DNA of 64,000 nucleotides from Robiginitomaculum sp. (GCA_021647375.1 JAKIUV010000001.1:52111-116110), one strand, 5' to 3'. Positions 1 to 9,554 are shown, counted from the first letter of the stretch. Translations and numbers: made by a program. Notes: generated by a model from the letters alone, not told the origin.

Positions 1-1385
1 GGGCCATCAGAAAAGTTTGGGAAATAGTCAGGAATAAAATTCGTATTAACCGACCCGGCTCTAAATGCCTTGTGCCTTAGGCAAGCCCGTAGAAAATTGA
101 CATTATTTTTAATGGGGTACATATGCACCGCGCCCAAATTACCAATCAAACTTTCAAGGGCTTGCGAACGAGTTTTTTCATGAGTGATGATTTTGGCAAT
201 CATGGGATCATAAAACACGCTGACTTCATCATCAGCCCAAACGGATGCGTCAATGCGCAGACCTTCATTTGACAAAGCGCCTAACGGATAGTGACAAACG
301 GAAAGCTTGCCCACACTTGGCAGAAAATCATTGGCGGGGTCTTCGGCGTAAATCCGAGCCTCGAATGCATGCCCAGATTTTTTTATATCTTTCTGCTTCG
401 GCAATTCCTCACCCTGCGCCACACATATTTGTAGCTCCACCAAATCTAGCCCCGTTATCATTTCTGTCACGGGATGCTCGACCTGTAGACGTGTGTTCAT
501 TTCCATGAACCAGAAACCGTCTTTGCGTAATTTGCCGCTACCGTCCACGATAAATTCTACCGTGCCAGCGCCGACATAATTTACGGCCCTCGCGGCTTCA
601 ATTGCGGCGTCCGTCATGGCTTTGCGCACGTCTTCGGTCATGCCGGGTGCGGGGGCTTCTTCGATGACTTTTTGGTGGCGGCGTTGTAGGGAACAATCGC
701 GCTCAAACATATGTACCACATTGCCGTGGGTATCGCCGAACACTTGCACTTCGATATGACGCGGCGAGAGGATATATTTCTCTATCAATACACGGTCGTC
801 CCCGAACGCGGACCGAGCTTCGCGCATACAGCTGGCTAGCGCATCGTCGAAATCTACGTCCGCGTCCACCTTGCGCATACCCTTACCACCGCCGCCTGCG
901 ATAGCTTTTATCAGCACAGGATAACCAATCATGCCGGCTTTGGCCTTTAAAAGTTTAGCGCTCTGGTCTTTGCCGTGATAGCCGGGGGTTACCGGAACTC
1001 CAGCTTTTTCCATCAATTTCTTGGCCGCATCCTTAAGCCCCATAGCCTCCATGCTCTCGGGCGCGGGGCCGATAAATGTGATGCCTTCTTTTTTCAGACG
1101 GCGCGCGAACTCAGGGTTTTCCGAGAGAAACCCATAGCCCGGATGTACCGCATCTGCGCCGCTCGATTTACATGCCGCTATGATTTTATCAATGACAAGA
1201 TAACTTTCCGCCGCAGGGCTAGCCCCAATATGCACAGCCTCGTCCGCCGCGCGTACATGCAGCGCCTTACGATCCGCATCGGAATAAACCGCAACGCTAG
1301 CAATGCCCATTTTGCGGCACGTCTTCATCACCCGACAGGCAATTTCGCCGCGATTGGCAATAAGGATTTTTTTAATCTTGGTCAT
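1..1385 (-). CDS. mccA: Methylcrotonyl-CoA carboxylase biotin-carboxylase (alpha) subunit, partial (C-terminus off window)
   Basis: This is the ATP-dependent biotin carboxylase half of 3-methylcrotonyl-CoA carboxylase in leucine degradation. The frame is open from ATG at 1385 to the left edge (about 461 codons). It begins MTKIKKILIANRGEIACRV, typical of biotin carboxylases. The ATP-grasp signatures KAIAGGGGKGM and FMEMNTRLQVEHPVTE are present, followed by the carboxylase C-terminal region (AEDPANDFLPS). The biotinyl-lysine domain would lie beyond the left edge. Pairing with the carboxyltransferase gene just upstream favours MCC over acetyl- or propionyl-CoA carboxylase, but a related acyl-CoA carboxylase is not excluded. 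The Shine-Dalgarno-like GGGGGAA upstream of the ATG lies inside a palindromic repeat. Confidence 0.9.
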   Translation of the reverse strand, partial: MTKIKKILIANRGEIACRVMKTCRKMGIASVAVYSDADRKALHVRAADEAVHIGASPAAESYLVIDKIIAACKSSGADAVHPGYGFLSENPEFARRLKKEGITFIGPAPESMEAMGLKDAAKKLMEKAGVPVTPGYHGKDQSAKLLKAKAGMIGYPVLIKAIAGGGGKGMRKVDADVDFDDALASCMREARSAFGDDRVLIEKYILSPRHIEVQVFGDTHGNVVHMFERDCSLQRRHQKVIEEAPAPGMTEDVRKAMTDAAIEAARAVNYVGAGTVEFIVDGSGKLRKDGFWFMEMNTRLQVEHPVTEMITGLDLVELQICVAQGEELPKQKDIKKSGHAFEARIYAEDPANDFLPSVGKLSVCHYPLGALSNEGLRIDASVWADDEVSVFYDPMIAKIITHEKTRSQALESLIGNLGAVHMYPIKNNVNFLRACLRHKAFRAGSVNTNFIPDYFPNFSDG

Positions 1386-1390
1386 GGGTT

Positions 1391-1534
1391 CTTTCCCCCA
1401 TTCATGGGGGAAGTGCCGAAGCAAAGCGTAGGCGATGGGGGCGGCGCGCAGCGCCAAACAAGCGCTAAGGAGGCAGGCCTATGGCCTGCGCCCCCATCCC
1501 CCCTTTGGGGTACTTCCCCCATGAATGGGGGAAG
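1391..1534. repeat. Palindromic intergenic repeat (about 140 bp) between mccB and mccA
   Basis: Both ends carry the same 9-bp hairpin: TTCCCCCAT/ATGGGGGAA at 1393-1401/1404-1412 and at 1514-1522/1525-1533. Inside are further inverted arms: gatgggggcg at 1434-1443 against cgcccccatc at 1489-1498, and a GCAGGCC/GGCCTGC hairpin at 1473-1489. The whole block can fold as one long palindrome. The architecture resembles REP/RPE-like or MITE-like small mobile repeats. On the minus strand it is open for 60 codons, from a GTG at 1564 overlapping the mccB stop to a TGA overlapping the mccA ATG. No transposase is nearby. Confidence 0.75.
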
Positions 1535-1560
1535 AATTATTTCGTGTACTTTGCTCATCA

Positions 1561-3168
1561 TCACATCCTAAATATACCGAATTCGGTTTCACCAACTGGC
1601 GCATTGGCTGCCATGGCTAGCCCTAAACCCAAAACCCTGCGCGTGTCGGTGGGGGCAATAATGCCGTCGTCCCAGAGCCTTGCGCTGGCATAATATGGGT
1701 GGCCTTCGCGTTCGTATTTCTCCAAGAGCGGTTTGCGAAACTCTTCTTCTTCCTCGGCGCTCCATTCGCCGCCGCGCCGCTCGATGCCATCGCGGGTTAT
1801 GGTGGCCAGCACAGACGCAGCCTGTTCACCGCCCATGACGGAGATGCGCGCATTCGGCCACATGAACATCAGGCGCGGTGAATAAGCCCGCCCGCACATG
1901 CCGTAATTGCCTGCCCCGTAAGAACCACCAATGACGATGGTAAACTTTGGCACATTGGCACAGGCCACGGCGGTGACAAATTTCGCGCCGTCCTTGGCAA
2001 TACCGCCTGCCTCGTATTTTGAGCCGACCATAAAGCCGGTGATGTTTTGTAGGAATACAAGCGGGATTTTGCGCTTGGCACACAGCTGGACAAAGTGCGC
2101 ACCTTTAAGGGCGCTTTCGCTAAACAGCACGCCATTATTGGCAACGATGCCGACTTTATAGCCGTGGATTTTGGCAAACCCGCACACCAAAGTCTCGCCG
2201 TATAATTTCTTGAACTCGTCAAATTTTGACCCGTCAACAATCCGCGCAATCACTTCGCGCACATCAAACGGCTTGCGGGTATCGGCGGGTATAATGCCGA
2301 GCAATTCGTCTTCATCGTAAGCGGGTGGTTCTTCGGAACCCGTAGGCGTGAAGCTGGCCGCGTGGTCGCCCAGCGCCGCAACAGAATTTCGCGTAATCGC
2401 TAGGGCATGTTCATCGCTGCTGGCCAGATGATCCACCACTCCGGATGTTTTGGCGTGGAGCATACCACCGCCCAAATCCTCAGCGCTAACCACTTCGCCC
2501 GTGGCGGCTTTCACCAGCGGTGGCCCGGCCAGAAATATCGTGCCTTGGCCTTCAACAATAATGCTTTCGTCGGCCATAGCGGGCACATAGGCTCCGCCCG
2601 CCGTACAAGACCCCATGACGACAGCAATTTGTGCGATGCCTTTGGCCGACAGTGTGGCTTGATTATAAAAAATCCGACCGAAATGTTCTTTGTCGGGAAA
2701 CACTTCGTCTTGGCGCGGCAGATTGGCTCCGCCGCTATCCACCAAATAAATACACGGTAAATGATTTTCGCGGGCAATCTCTTGGGCGCGCAAATGCTTT
2801 TTGACGGTCAGGGGATAATAGCTGCCGCCCTTAACTGTGGCGTCATTGCAGACAATCATACATTCGCGCCCTGACACCCGGCCAATGCCCGCAATCATTC
2901 CGGCAGCTGGCACAACATCATCATAGACTTGATAGGCCGCAAATTGCCCGATTTCGAGAAATGGCGTGCCGGGATCAAGCAGACGCTCCACTCTTTCCCT
3001 AGGAAGAAGTTTGCCGCGCGCTAAATGTCTCTCCCGTGAACGCTCCGGCCCGCCCTTGGCAATCACGCCGACCTTAGCCCGCAGATCATCCACAAGCGCC
3101 CGCATTGCCTTTGCATTACCGTGAAACTCCGGCGCATCAGGATTTATCTTGGTCGCTAGTTTTGGCAT
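1561..3168 (-). CDS. mccB: Methylcrotonyl-CoA carboxylase carboxyltransferase (beta) subunit
   Basis: This 535-aa protein transfers the carboxyl group from biotin to 3-methylcrotonyl-CoA. The length is normal for the MCC beta family. It has the crotonase-like carboxyltransferase N and C halves: a glycine-rich [15 protein letters not shown] segment and a [12 protein letters not shown] segment in the N half, and a [18 protein letters not shown] segment in the C half. The start ATG is preceded by GGAAAG with 6-nt spacing. The gene is upstream of the biotin subunit on the same strand, separated by a palindromic repeat. The liu/mcc operon usually also has an isovaleryl-CoA dehydrogenase, which is not seen upstream here because the Tad genes are adjacent. 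Confidence 0.93.
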   Translation of the reverse strand: MPKLATKINPDAPEFHGNAKAMRALVDDLRAKVGVIAKGGPERSRERHLARGKLLPRERVERLLDPGTPFLEIGQFAAYQVYDDVVPAAGMIAGIGRVSGRECMIVCNDATVKGGSYYPLTVKKHLRAQEIARENHLPCIYLVDSGGANLPRQDEVFPDKEHFGRIFYNQATLSAKGIAQIAVVMGSCTAGGAYVPAMADESIIVEGQGTIFLAGPPLVKAATGEVVSAEDLGGGMLHAKTSGVVDHLASSDEHALAITRNSVAALGDHAASFTPTGSEEPPAYDEDELLGIIPADTRKPFDVREVIARIVDGSKFDEFKKLYGETLVCGFAKIHGYKVGIVANNGVLFSESALKGAHFVQLCAKRKIPLVFLQNITGFMVGSKYEAGGIAKDGAKFVTAVACANVPKFTIVIGGSYGAGNYGMCGRAYSPRLMFMWPNARISVMGGEQAASVLATITRDGIERRGGEWSAEEEEEFRKPLLEKYEREGHPYYASARLWDDGIIAPTDTRRVLGLGLAMAANAPVGETEFGIFRM

Positions 3169-3349
3169 ATTTTTCTTTCCAGCTGGCGGTGCAACCGACC
3201 GTTCAAGGTCTGGTTATTTTGTTTCGCTACGTCGCACCATATGCGAAATTAAATTTCTCAATTAAACCACACATACATAATTTCGACCCAATGGTCAAAT
3301 TAATAATCCACTAAGCACAAGCAAACGACAGGGATGTCAGTAGGGAAAT

Positions 3350-4330
3350 TTAGTCTAACCGGGTGGCGCTGGCAACAAGTTGGGCTATTGGCGACAACCC
3401 TGCTAGGTTCTCTTCGGCTCGTTCAAAATAGACCGGACTTATTTCCAAGGCTTTCTTATACAGGCTGCTGGCTTGGCGAGTGTTTCCGTGCGATTGCGCG
3501 ATAACGCCTGCGTCATTATAAATTTGTGCGGCGCGGGTTTCGGACACTCCTTTTAGAGCTTTATTGGTTTTACCGCTCAAGATTTGAGCCAAACGGTAAT
3601 TACTATCATAGACGGGCATCTCAGGGTTAGCTTTTTTAGCTTGCTTAAACTTGGATACCGCTTCTTTATTGCGGCCCTGCATCAATAGCGACATACCCAT
3701 ATTGTTGACAACGGCAGCGGTACTCGTCCCGTTTCTTTTCGCCGCCCTGAGAGCTTTAACATACACATCTAACGCGCCCATCCAGTCATTATTTTTGTCG
3801 CGTATTTCGCCCAAGGCATTCCACAAGCGGGGGTTATTTGGGTTGGTCTCTAGCGCGGCCTGTAATTTCTGTGCGCCAATTTCCGGGGTGTCACGCGCCA
3901 AGTCTAGCAACAATAATCCTGATTTTGCACGGCGTTTTATCGCGTCGGAATATTCTGCGTTTCCCGAAATAGCCTGATATGTTTTTCGTGCTTGTTGCGC
4001 ATATTTTTCTCCGCGCCAAGCAAGAGCCAAGGCACTATCCGCCAAGCCGATCTCTATATCTGCACGGCTTGGATGCGCCTGAGACATACGCGCGAGCGTG
4101 TCTTCATAAATTACCAGACTGGCTGCAAAGTCCGAAGCGTTTTGCAACTTTCTTGCCCGTGACAACTCGGCGCCAACATCGAGCGCAACCGCTTCGACCA
4201 AACCTGTACTTTTAACCACAGGCCTAACATCTACTTCCGTGGTTTTTGTTGTGCTAGCAGTTGTGGTCGCACAGCCAGACATTATCAAACATGTGACAAT
4301 GCCAATAAAAAATGCCGCTAAGTTTCTCAT
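3350..4330 (-). CDS. tadD: TadD-like TPR lipoprotein of the Tad pilus system
   Basis: This 326-aa protein has a lipoprotein signal peptide ending in a lipobox (LIMSGC, Cys at about residue 19) followed by tetratricopeptide-like helical repeats (for example NPNNPRLWNALGEI and AAVVNNMGMSLLMQGRNKEA). TadD lipoproteins are thought to act as pilotin/assembly factors for the Tad secretin. The ATG overlaps the tadC stop by 4 bp (ATGA), so translation is probably coupled. It is the last gene of the cpaF-tadB-tadC-tadD run. The TadD name rests on context plus TPR/lipobox, because TPR sequence alone is not diagnostic. Confidence 0.8.
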   Translation of the reverse strand: MRNLAAFFIGIVTCLIMSGCATTTASTTKTTEVDVRPVVKSTGLVEAVALDVGAELSRARKLQNASDFAASLVIYEDTLARMSQAHPSRADIEIGLADSALALAWRGEKYAQQARKTYQAISGNAEYSDAIKRRAKSGLLLLDLARDTPEIGAQKLQAALETNPNNPRLWNALGEIRDKNNDWMGALDVYVKALRAAKRNGTSTAAVVNNMGMSLLMQGRNKEAVSKFKQAKKANPEMPVYDSNYRLAQILSGKTNKALKGVSETRAAQIYNDAGVIAQSHGNTRQASSLYKKALEISPVYFERAEENLAGLSPIAQLVASATRLD

Positions 4331-5259
4331 ACAAATGCATCGGTTAGGCGGGCGGCGGCAGGCAAAAACATCATTAATAATATGGTCGGGAAAATGAACA
4401 CAATCAGAGGAATTGTCATCTTCGCGGGCAGAGCCATGGCTTTTTCCTCAGCGCGCAACATACGTTTGGTACGCATTTCTTCTGAAAATGTCCGGAGAGC
4501 AGCCCCTAAAGAACTCCCCATTTCTTCGGACTGCTTGAGCATAATATTCAGAGATTTTGCTTCTTCCAACCCGAGACGCTCCGCGAAATTCTTAAAGGCT
4601 TCGGGTCTTGTACGACCAGCCATAAGCTCCAGATTGAGCAGGTCGAGATTTATCTGGATTACCGGAAACCGCTTACCCAGTTCCTTGGCAACTACCGACA
4701 AAGCTGCATCCAACCCAAGCCCGGCTTCAATACAGGCCAGCAATAAATCCATCATATCCGGGAAGCCTTCCCGCGCTTGCATCTGGCGTTTCTTGATCCG
4801 GCCTCGCAGATAAATGCTGGGGGCAAACAATCCCAAAGCAATAAATGTAACAGCAACGAGAACAAGTTTTTCTGCTGGTAATTGGCTCCCGTAAATTCCC
4901 CAAAAAGCTAGCAGACCAAACACGGGCAATAAGAGGGCAACGACACTTGCGCCGTAAAACATCGGTATAGATTTTGCTTCGTAGAAACCGGCTTGCGATA
5001 ATTTAAACCGGATTTTTGATATTTCTTCCGGCCCTGGTAATGTTAAATGCCGCCCAAAGCTTGCTATCATATCTGGTGTCGCGGCGGTAGAATTTGGGAT
5101 GAAGTCTGCATCTTGCTTGGACACGCCGGACAGCCGCCTGCTCATTACTGTGTTCTTTTTGAGAGATGACCAGATAGCAACAGCAATACCTGCAAGGGAT
5201 AAGGCCATAAAAATTGCGGTAATAATCAACAACTGTATCTGGGTAAGAGAGGATAACAT
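4327..5259 (-). CDS. tadC: Tad pilus inner-membrane platform protein TadC
   Basis: This 310-aa type II secretion F-domain protein has an N-terminal transmembrane segment, a pair of hydrophobic segments around residues 105-150 (VVALLLPVFGLLAFW; LVLVAVTFIALGLF) and a C-terminal one (MTIPLIVFIFPTILLMMFLP). The cytoplasmic domain contains the typical EAGLGLDAALSVVAKELG and SLGAALRTFSEEMR stretches. TadC forms the inner-membrane platform with TadB and is driven by the CpaF ATPase. It sits between tadB (10-bp gap) and tadD (4-bp overlap). Confidence 0.9.
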   Translation of the reverse strand: MLSSLTQIQLLIITAIFMALSLAGIAVAIWSSLKKNTVMSRRLSGVSKQDADFIPNSTAATPDMIASFGRHLTLPGPEEISKIRFKLSQAGFYEAKSIPMFYGASVVALLLPVFGLLAFWGIYGSQLPAEKLVLVAVTFIALGLFAPSIYLRGRIKKRQMQAREGFPDMMDLLLACIEAGLGLDAALSVVAKELGKRFPVIQINLDLLNLELMAGRTRPEAFKNFAERLGLEEAKSLNIMLKQSEEMGSSLGAALRTFSEEMRTKRMLRAEEKAMALPAKMTIPLIVFIFPTILLMMFLPAAARLTDAFV

Positions 5260-5269
5260 GATGCCCGGC

Positions 5270-6241
5270 CTATATCTTGAAATTAATCATTTTGCGAATG
5301 ACGACATTACCAATCACCATCCAGATTGCGGCGGCGATCAAACCTTGTTTGACCATAGGCACATCGGAAACATCACCGTAAAACTCAGGCGAAAGCATAT
5401 TCACTGCGAGGAATAATAATATCGGGACGACATTCAAGATAAGTGCCGACATCCGACCCTCTGAAGATGCGGCTTTGATGCGGAGGCGCATTTTTTGGCG
5501 CTCACGCACCATTTGAGCAATGTTGGCCAGAAGTTCTGCGAGGTTACCGCCTGTGCGCGCTTGCAAGCGAACGGTGGCCGCGAGCATATCAAAATCACCG
5601 TGACCAACCCGGTCTGACAAGCGCTGAACAGATGCGCCAAGTTCGGTGCCATAGGTGATTTCATCGCCCGCCAAACCAAACTCTGAACCGATTGGATCCG
5701 GCATTTCTCTGGCAACAAGATCAATTGCTACAGGCACAGGATGACCCGCCCGCAAAGATCTAACAATCACATCAAGTGCATCGGGCAATTGCATAACGGC
5801 TTTTTTGCGCCTGCGTTTGCCGATAAACATGACGGCAAGCACAGGCAGGCCAAATCCGGCAACAAACCCCAAAACGAAGTAAAGATAGTTACCAGTAAAG
5901 AAAAACACCAAGGTTCCCACAACAAATGCGCAGACCGACATAGCAATGTATAAACCGTAAGCGCCGATCCGTAGGCCAGAATGTATGACCAGCAAATTTA
6001 GCCATCTCAGCAATTTTCCCACTTGGTTATCATCATCAATCCCGCGAGACTGCCGCAAAGCCTTGAGGGTTGCACCCGAAGCCTCACCATTGCCCCCCCC
6101 TTTTGCCAGAATTTTCATTCGTATATTGGCTCGCTTGATTTGCCGCGCACCTTGTCGCCCCGCGCCAATCACCAATTGCATGAGCAAAAACGCGCAGGCG
6201 AAAATTAAAATATAGATGACTATGTTGGTCGGGCTACTCAT
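5270..6241 (-). CDS. tadB: Tad pilus inner-membrane platform protein TadB
   Basis: This 323-aa F-domain membrane protein has an N-terminal TM helix (IVIYILIFACAFLLMQLVIGA), a central TM pair near residues 98-145, and a C-terminal TM pair ending MIGNVVIRKM. The soluble domain contains LPDALDVIVRSLRAGHPV and ARTGGNLAELLANIA, characteristic of TadB rather than TadC. It starts three bases after the cpaF stop, indicating one transcript. Confidence 0.9.
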   Translation of the reverse strand: MSSPTNIVIYILIFACAFLLMQLVIGAGRQGARQIKRANIRMKILAKGGGNGEASGATLKALRQSRGIDDDNQVGKLLRWLNLLVIHSGLRIGAYGLYIAMSVCAFVVGTLVFFFTGNYLYFVLGFVAGFGLPVLAVMFIGKRRRKKAVMQLPDALDVIVRSLRAGHPVPVAIDLVAREMPDPIGSEFGLAGDEITYGTELGASVQRLSDRVGHGDFDMLAATVRLQARTGGNLAELLANIAQMVRERQKMRLRIKAASSEGRMSALILNVVPILLFLAVNMLSPEFYGDVSDVPMVKQGLIAAAIWMVIGNVVIRKMINFKI

Positions 6242-6244
6242 AAA

Positions 6245-7765
6245 TTATGGCATCCGTTCATGCAGACTAAGTTTAGCAATTCGACCTGGCTCCAACACAC
6301 CTGGCTCGAAAATGGATTGGTCGATATTTGAACCACTGGTTAGGATTTCGTGCAAGCAACGCGGGCGTATCCCGGTTGCACGAAACTCGCCGATCACTTC
6401 ATAATTGGGGCCAGACCCGGTTTTTGTATAATTGAAAATTTCCTGCATTTGAATAACAGGGCCTTCCATGCCGGTCACCTCTGTCACACTGGTGATTTTA
6501 CGCTGGCCATCTGATAGCCGACTGGCCTGAACAATAAGGCCTATGGCGGAGGCTATCTGTCCGGCCACACCCTCGGGGCTGATTTTAATGTCGCCCATAC
6601 CAACCATCTGCTCCAAGCGGGTAATGGCATCACGCGGCGTATTGGCGTGCAGTGTGGCCAACGAACCTTCATGCCCCGTATTCATGGCTTGCAGCATATC
6701 AAAAGCTTCCTCGCCCCTGACCTCCCCAAGGATCACTCGGTCCGGGCGCATCCGTAGCGCATTCTTTACCAGTTCGCGCTGTTTAATCTCGCCTTTGCCT
6801 TCAATGTTTGGCGGGCGTGTTTCCATACGCGCCACATGGGGCTGTTGCAATTGTAGTTCGGCTGCATCTTCAATCGTAATCAAGCGTTCTTTGTGGGAAA
6901 TCGACTGGGACATAGCATTGAGGAGCGTGGTTTTACCCGAACCGGTACCACCGGAAATTAAAATCGTAACCTTGGCTTTGCAAGCCGCCCACAAAAATTC
7001 TGCCACAACTTCCGGAGCCGCTCCAAATTCAACCAACTTATCCAAGGTGAACGGATTTGAAGAAAATTTCCGTATAGACATTAAAGGGCCATCGACCGCA
7101 ATCGGTGCGACGGCTACATTGACCCGACTGCCATCCGCCAGCCTAGCGTCGGCCATTGGATGGCTTTCATCAACCCGGCGACCAACGGCGGAGACAATTT
7201 TATTGATAATACGCAGCAAATGAGCTTCATCGGCAAAGCGCACATCGGTCGGCTCTAACTCACCACCCCGCTCAATAAATACATGCTCGTGCGTGTTGAC
7301 CAAAATATCGCTAATGCTGTCATCAGCCAATAAAGGCTCCAACGGCCCCAGCCCTGTCATTTCATTGATAATTGAACCTGAAAGTGCCTGGATTTCGCCC
7401 TGGTTTAGCTTCATGCTCTCTTTAGCGACGATTGCCCGGACTTGCGCTTCAATTTGGCGGCGCATTTCGTTTTCTTCGAGCTTATCAAGAATGGACAGGT
7501 CCAAATCATCAATCAACATATTGTGAATACGACGCCTTGTGTGCAGAGCATCTTGCCGGGCGCGCTCTTCTGGCGATTGGTTTTCGCGCGAGGCGCTACG
7601 ACGATTTTTTTGCTCTGCGGCTCGCTTAAGGTTAGATGGCAGCTCTGCGGCAGGGTTGACCGGCTCATCAATAATTGGTGCCTTTACAGGCGTAACTTGA
7701 CTAGTTTGCTGCCTAGATTGCGCCGCTAATCGACTAGGCGTTACTATGTTTGAAAATCTTCCCAT
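6245..7765 (-). CDS. cpaF: Tad pilus assembly/secretion ATPase CpaF (TadA)
   Basis: This 506-aa VirB11/PulE-type ATPase powers Flp pilus assembly. The Walker A box is ISGGTGSGKTTLLNAMS, the Walker B/Asp box region is RPDRVILGEVRGEEAFDML, and the His box is NTGHEGSLATLHAN. The N-terminal 100 residues are charged and low complexity, then come the CpaF N-domain (GLGPLEPLLADDSISDI) and the catalytic domain. It is the first gene of the minus-strand tad run. The usual upstream cpaB/cpaC/cpaE genes are absent: a divergent nfuA lies there instead, so the Tad locus is split. Confidence 0.95.
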   Translation of the reverse strand: MGRFSNIVTPSRLAAQSRQQTSQVTPVKAPIIDEPVNPAAELPSNLKRAAEQKNRRSASRENQSPEERARQDALHTRRRIHNMLIDDLDLSILDKLEENEMRRQIEAQVRAIVAKESMKLNQGEIQALSGSIINEMTGLGPLEPLLADDSISDILVNTHEHVFIERGGELEPTDVRFADEAHLLRIINKIVSAVGRRVDESHPMADARLADGSRVNVAVAPIAVDGPLMSIRKFSSNPFTLDKLVEFGAAPEVVAEFLWAACKAKVTILISGGTGSGKTTLLNAMSQSISHKERLITIEDAAELQLQQPHVARMETRPPNIEGKGEIKQRELVKNALRMRPDRVILGEVRGEEAFDMLQAMNTGHEGSLATLHANTPRDAITRLEQMVGMGDIKISPEGVAGQIASAIGLIVQASRLSDGQRKITSVTEVTGMEGPVIQMQEIFNYTKTGSGPNYEVIGEFRATGIRPRCLHEILTSGSNIDQSIFEPGVLEPGRIAKLSLHERMP

Positions 7766-7903
7766 ACCTATTACTAGTCCAATGCAGTAAAACTGTGCTT
7801 AGCAAGCGTGGTAAATATCTAATAAATTTTGCTCCGAATTGATTTGCCACTTGTATCTGCGCAGATAATCGCCATTTTAGAATGGATTTAATTGGAGACT
7901 ATA

Positions 7904-8473
7904 ATGTTTATTCAAACCCAAGATACGCCCAACCCGGCAACCCTGAAATTCCTGCCCGGACGCGAGGTTATGGCAGAAGGCTTACCGCCCATGGAAGTAG
8001 ATAAAGGTGATGACGCTGATCATTTGCCACTTGCTGGCGTCTTGTTTTCTATCCCTAATATCGAGCGGGTGTTTTTTGGTCAGGATTTTATTTCTGTAAC
8101 CCGCAATGCTAAGGCCGATTGGCCACACTTAAAGCCAGCCATATTGGGTGCTATTATGGATTTCTATGTCGGCGGCGGCGGTGTCATCACGAACGAGGGT
8201 ACGCAGGCGGACGAAGAAGTTTACGAAGGCGAGGTTTTGGAAATCGTCACCCAGATTAAAGAGCTGATCGACACCCGTGTGCGCCCAGCAGTTGCCCAGG
8301 ACGGCGGCGATATTTTGTTCAAGCGTTTTGATGTGGATAGCGGTACGGTGTTTTTACAAATGAAGGGTGCCTGTGCGGGCTGTCCGTCCTCATCCATGAC
8401 CCTGAAGTCCGGTGTGGAAAACTTGCTGAAGCACTATGTGCCCGAAGTTACTGCCGTAGAAGAAGCGTTTTAG
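7904..8473 (+). CDS. nfuA: NfuA-type iron-sulfur cluster scaffold/carrier
   Basis: This 189-aa protein has an N-terminal Nfu domain (MFIQTQDTPNPATLKFLPG) and a C-terminal NifU-like domain with the cluster-binding CxxC (GACAGCPSS). Such proteins deliver Fe-S clusters to apo-proteins. I chose ATG 7904 rather than the in-frame TTG at 7892 because a GGAG at 7894-7897 sits at correct distance, and family members begin MFIQTQ. It is divergent from cpaF and followed 10 bp later by tsaB. Confidence 0.95.
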   Translation: MFIQTQDTPNPATLKFLPGREVMAEGLPPMEVDKGDDADHLPLAGVLFSIPNIERVFFGQDFISVTRNAKADWPHLKPAILGAIMDFYVGGGGVITNEGTQADEEVYEGEVLEIVTQIKELIDTRVRPAVAQDGGDILFKRFDVDSGTVFLQMKGACAGCPSSSMTLKSGVENLLKHYVPEVTAVEEAF

Positions 8474-8483
8474 TTGATCCGTC

Positions 8484-9101
8484 TTGATTTGTCTTGGATT
8501 GGATACGACCGGAGGATGGTGCAGCGCCGCATTGGTTGATGATGCGGCTATTCTGGCCATGCGGACACGAAGAATCGGGCGCGGCCATGCAGAAATGCTA
8601 GCAGGTATGGTGCAAGATGTGCTTGCAAAAGCTGATGTAAAACCCGCCGATATAGATAAAATATCTGTTTGCGCCGGGCCGGGCAGTTTTACCGGGCTTC
8701 GGGTTGGCCTGTCATTTGCCAAAGGCTTTGCTCTACCGCACGACATCCCCATTGTCGGCCTATCAGGTTTGCAAGTTTGGGCCGCGAACGCTGATCCGGA
8801 TATGGACAAAACCGTCCTTGCCGTGGCTGATGTGCGGCGCGGGCAGGTATTGTCACAGGTTTTCAATAATGGTCGCCCATCCGCAAAGCCAAAACTATCT
8901 ACCGTAAATGAATTGAAGAACCTGCCTAAAATCATCGTCGGTGGCGGGGCTAAATTATTAGGCGCAGAAGACGACAGCACATATGTTTGTCCCGCCGCAC
9001 TGGCTTGGCTCGGCATGGACGCAGCACCAAACACCCATCCGGCAGAACCGCTTTACCACCGCCCACCAGATGCGAAGCTACCCGGCGGCAAAACCTTATA
9101 G
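8484..9101 (+). CDS. tsaB: tRNA threonylcarbamoyladenosine biosynthesis protein TsaB
   Basis: This 205-aa ASKHA-fold protein is the scaffold partner of TsaD in making t6A at position 37 of ANN-decoding tRNAs. The N-terminus LGLDTTGGWCSAALVD and the motif CAGPGSFTGLRVGLSFAKG are diagnostic. It begins at a TTG (8484), as no ATG is available in frame. It is slightly short for the family. A GNAT gene follows after 6 bp, in the position often held by rimI. Confidence 0.92.
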   Translation: MICLGLDTTGGWCSAALVDDAAILAMRTRRIGRGHAEMLAGMVQDVLAKADVKPADIDKISVCAGPGSFTGLRVGLSFAKGFALPHDIPIVGLSGLQVWAANADPDMDKTVLAVADVRRGQVLSQVFNNGRPSAKPKLSTVNELKNLPKIIVGGGAKLLGAEDDSTYVCPAALAWLGMDAAPNTHPAEPLYHRPPDAKLPGGKTL

Positions 9102-9107
9102 AATAAT

Positions 9108-9554
9108 ATGACCATAACAATTAGACCACTCACTAAGAACGACAAACAGGTCTGGCTGACCTTATGGCAAGGCTATTTAGCCTATTACCGCACGGAACTT
9201 CCGGACGACATCACCAAACTCACTTGGTCAAGATTAATGGATGCGGATTTCGGCATTCACGGTTTAGGCGCGGTGGACGCAGACGGAAACCTGATTGGTT
9301 TTACCCATTATTTATTCCACCCCATCACATGGTCAAAAGACCCGTGCTGCTATCTCGAAGATTTATTCACCGTCCAAGCCGCCCGAAACACGGGCGCAGG
9401 ACGTGCCCTCATCGAGGCCGTGGCAGATGCGGCACGCGCAAAAGGCGCAAACCAGCTTTATTGGCTAACCGAAGACCACAACAAGCGCGCTCAACATCTC
9501 TACAACAAAATCGCCAATAAAACCGAATTCATAAAATATAAAAAGCCTTTGTGA
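9108..9554 (+). CDS. GNAT family N-acetyltransferase
   Basis: This 148-aa single-domain GCN5-related acetyltransferase has the acetyl-CoA binding motif A at about residues 85-105 (LEDLFTVQAARNTGAGRALIE) and a C-terminal YWLTEDHNKRAQHLYNK segment. These resemble diamine/amino-acid-type acetyltransferases more than RimI. The substrate cannot be told from sequence. It is immediately downstream of tsaB, where rimI is common, but lacks the typical RimI C-terminal YY region, so I leave the symbol empty. Confidence 0.85.
   Translation: MTITIRPLTKNDKQVWLTLWQGYLAYYRTELPDDITKLTWSRLMDADFGIHGLGAVDADGNLIGFTHYLFHPITWSKDPCCYLEDLFTVQAARNTGAGRALIEAVADAARAKGANQLYWLTEDHNKRAQHLYNKIANKTEFIKYKKPL

Noticed and set aside
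1382..1564. 60-aa frame between mccB and mccA as a real small protein
   Set aside because: The sequence is entirely a palindromic repeat; translation may matter for coupling, but a functional peptide is unlikely.
6543..7223. 226-aa plus-strand open frame opposite cpaF
   Set aside because: It lies fully antisense to a well-conserved ATPase, has no family features, and reflects codon bias of the real gene.
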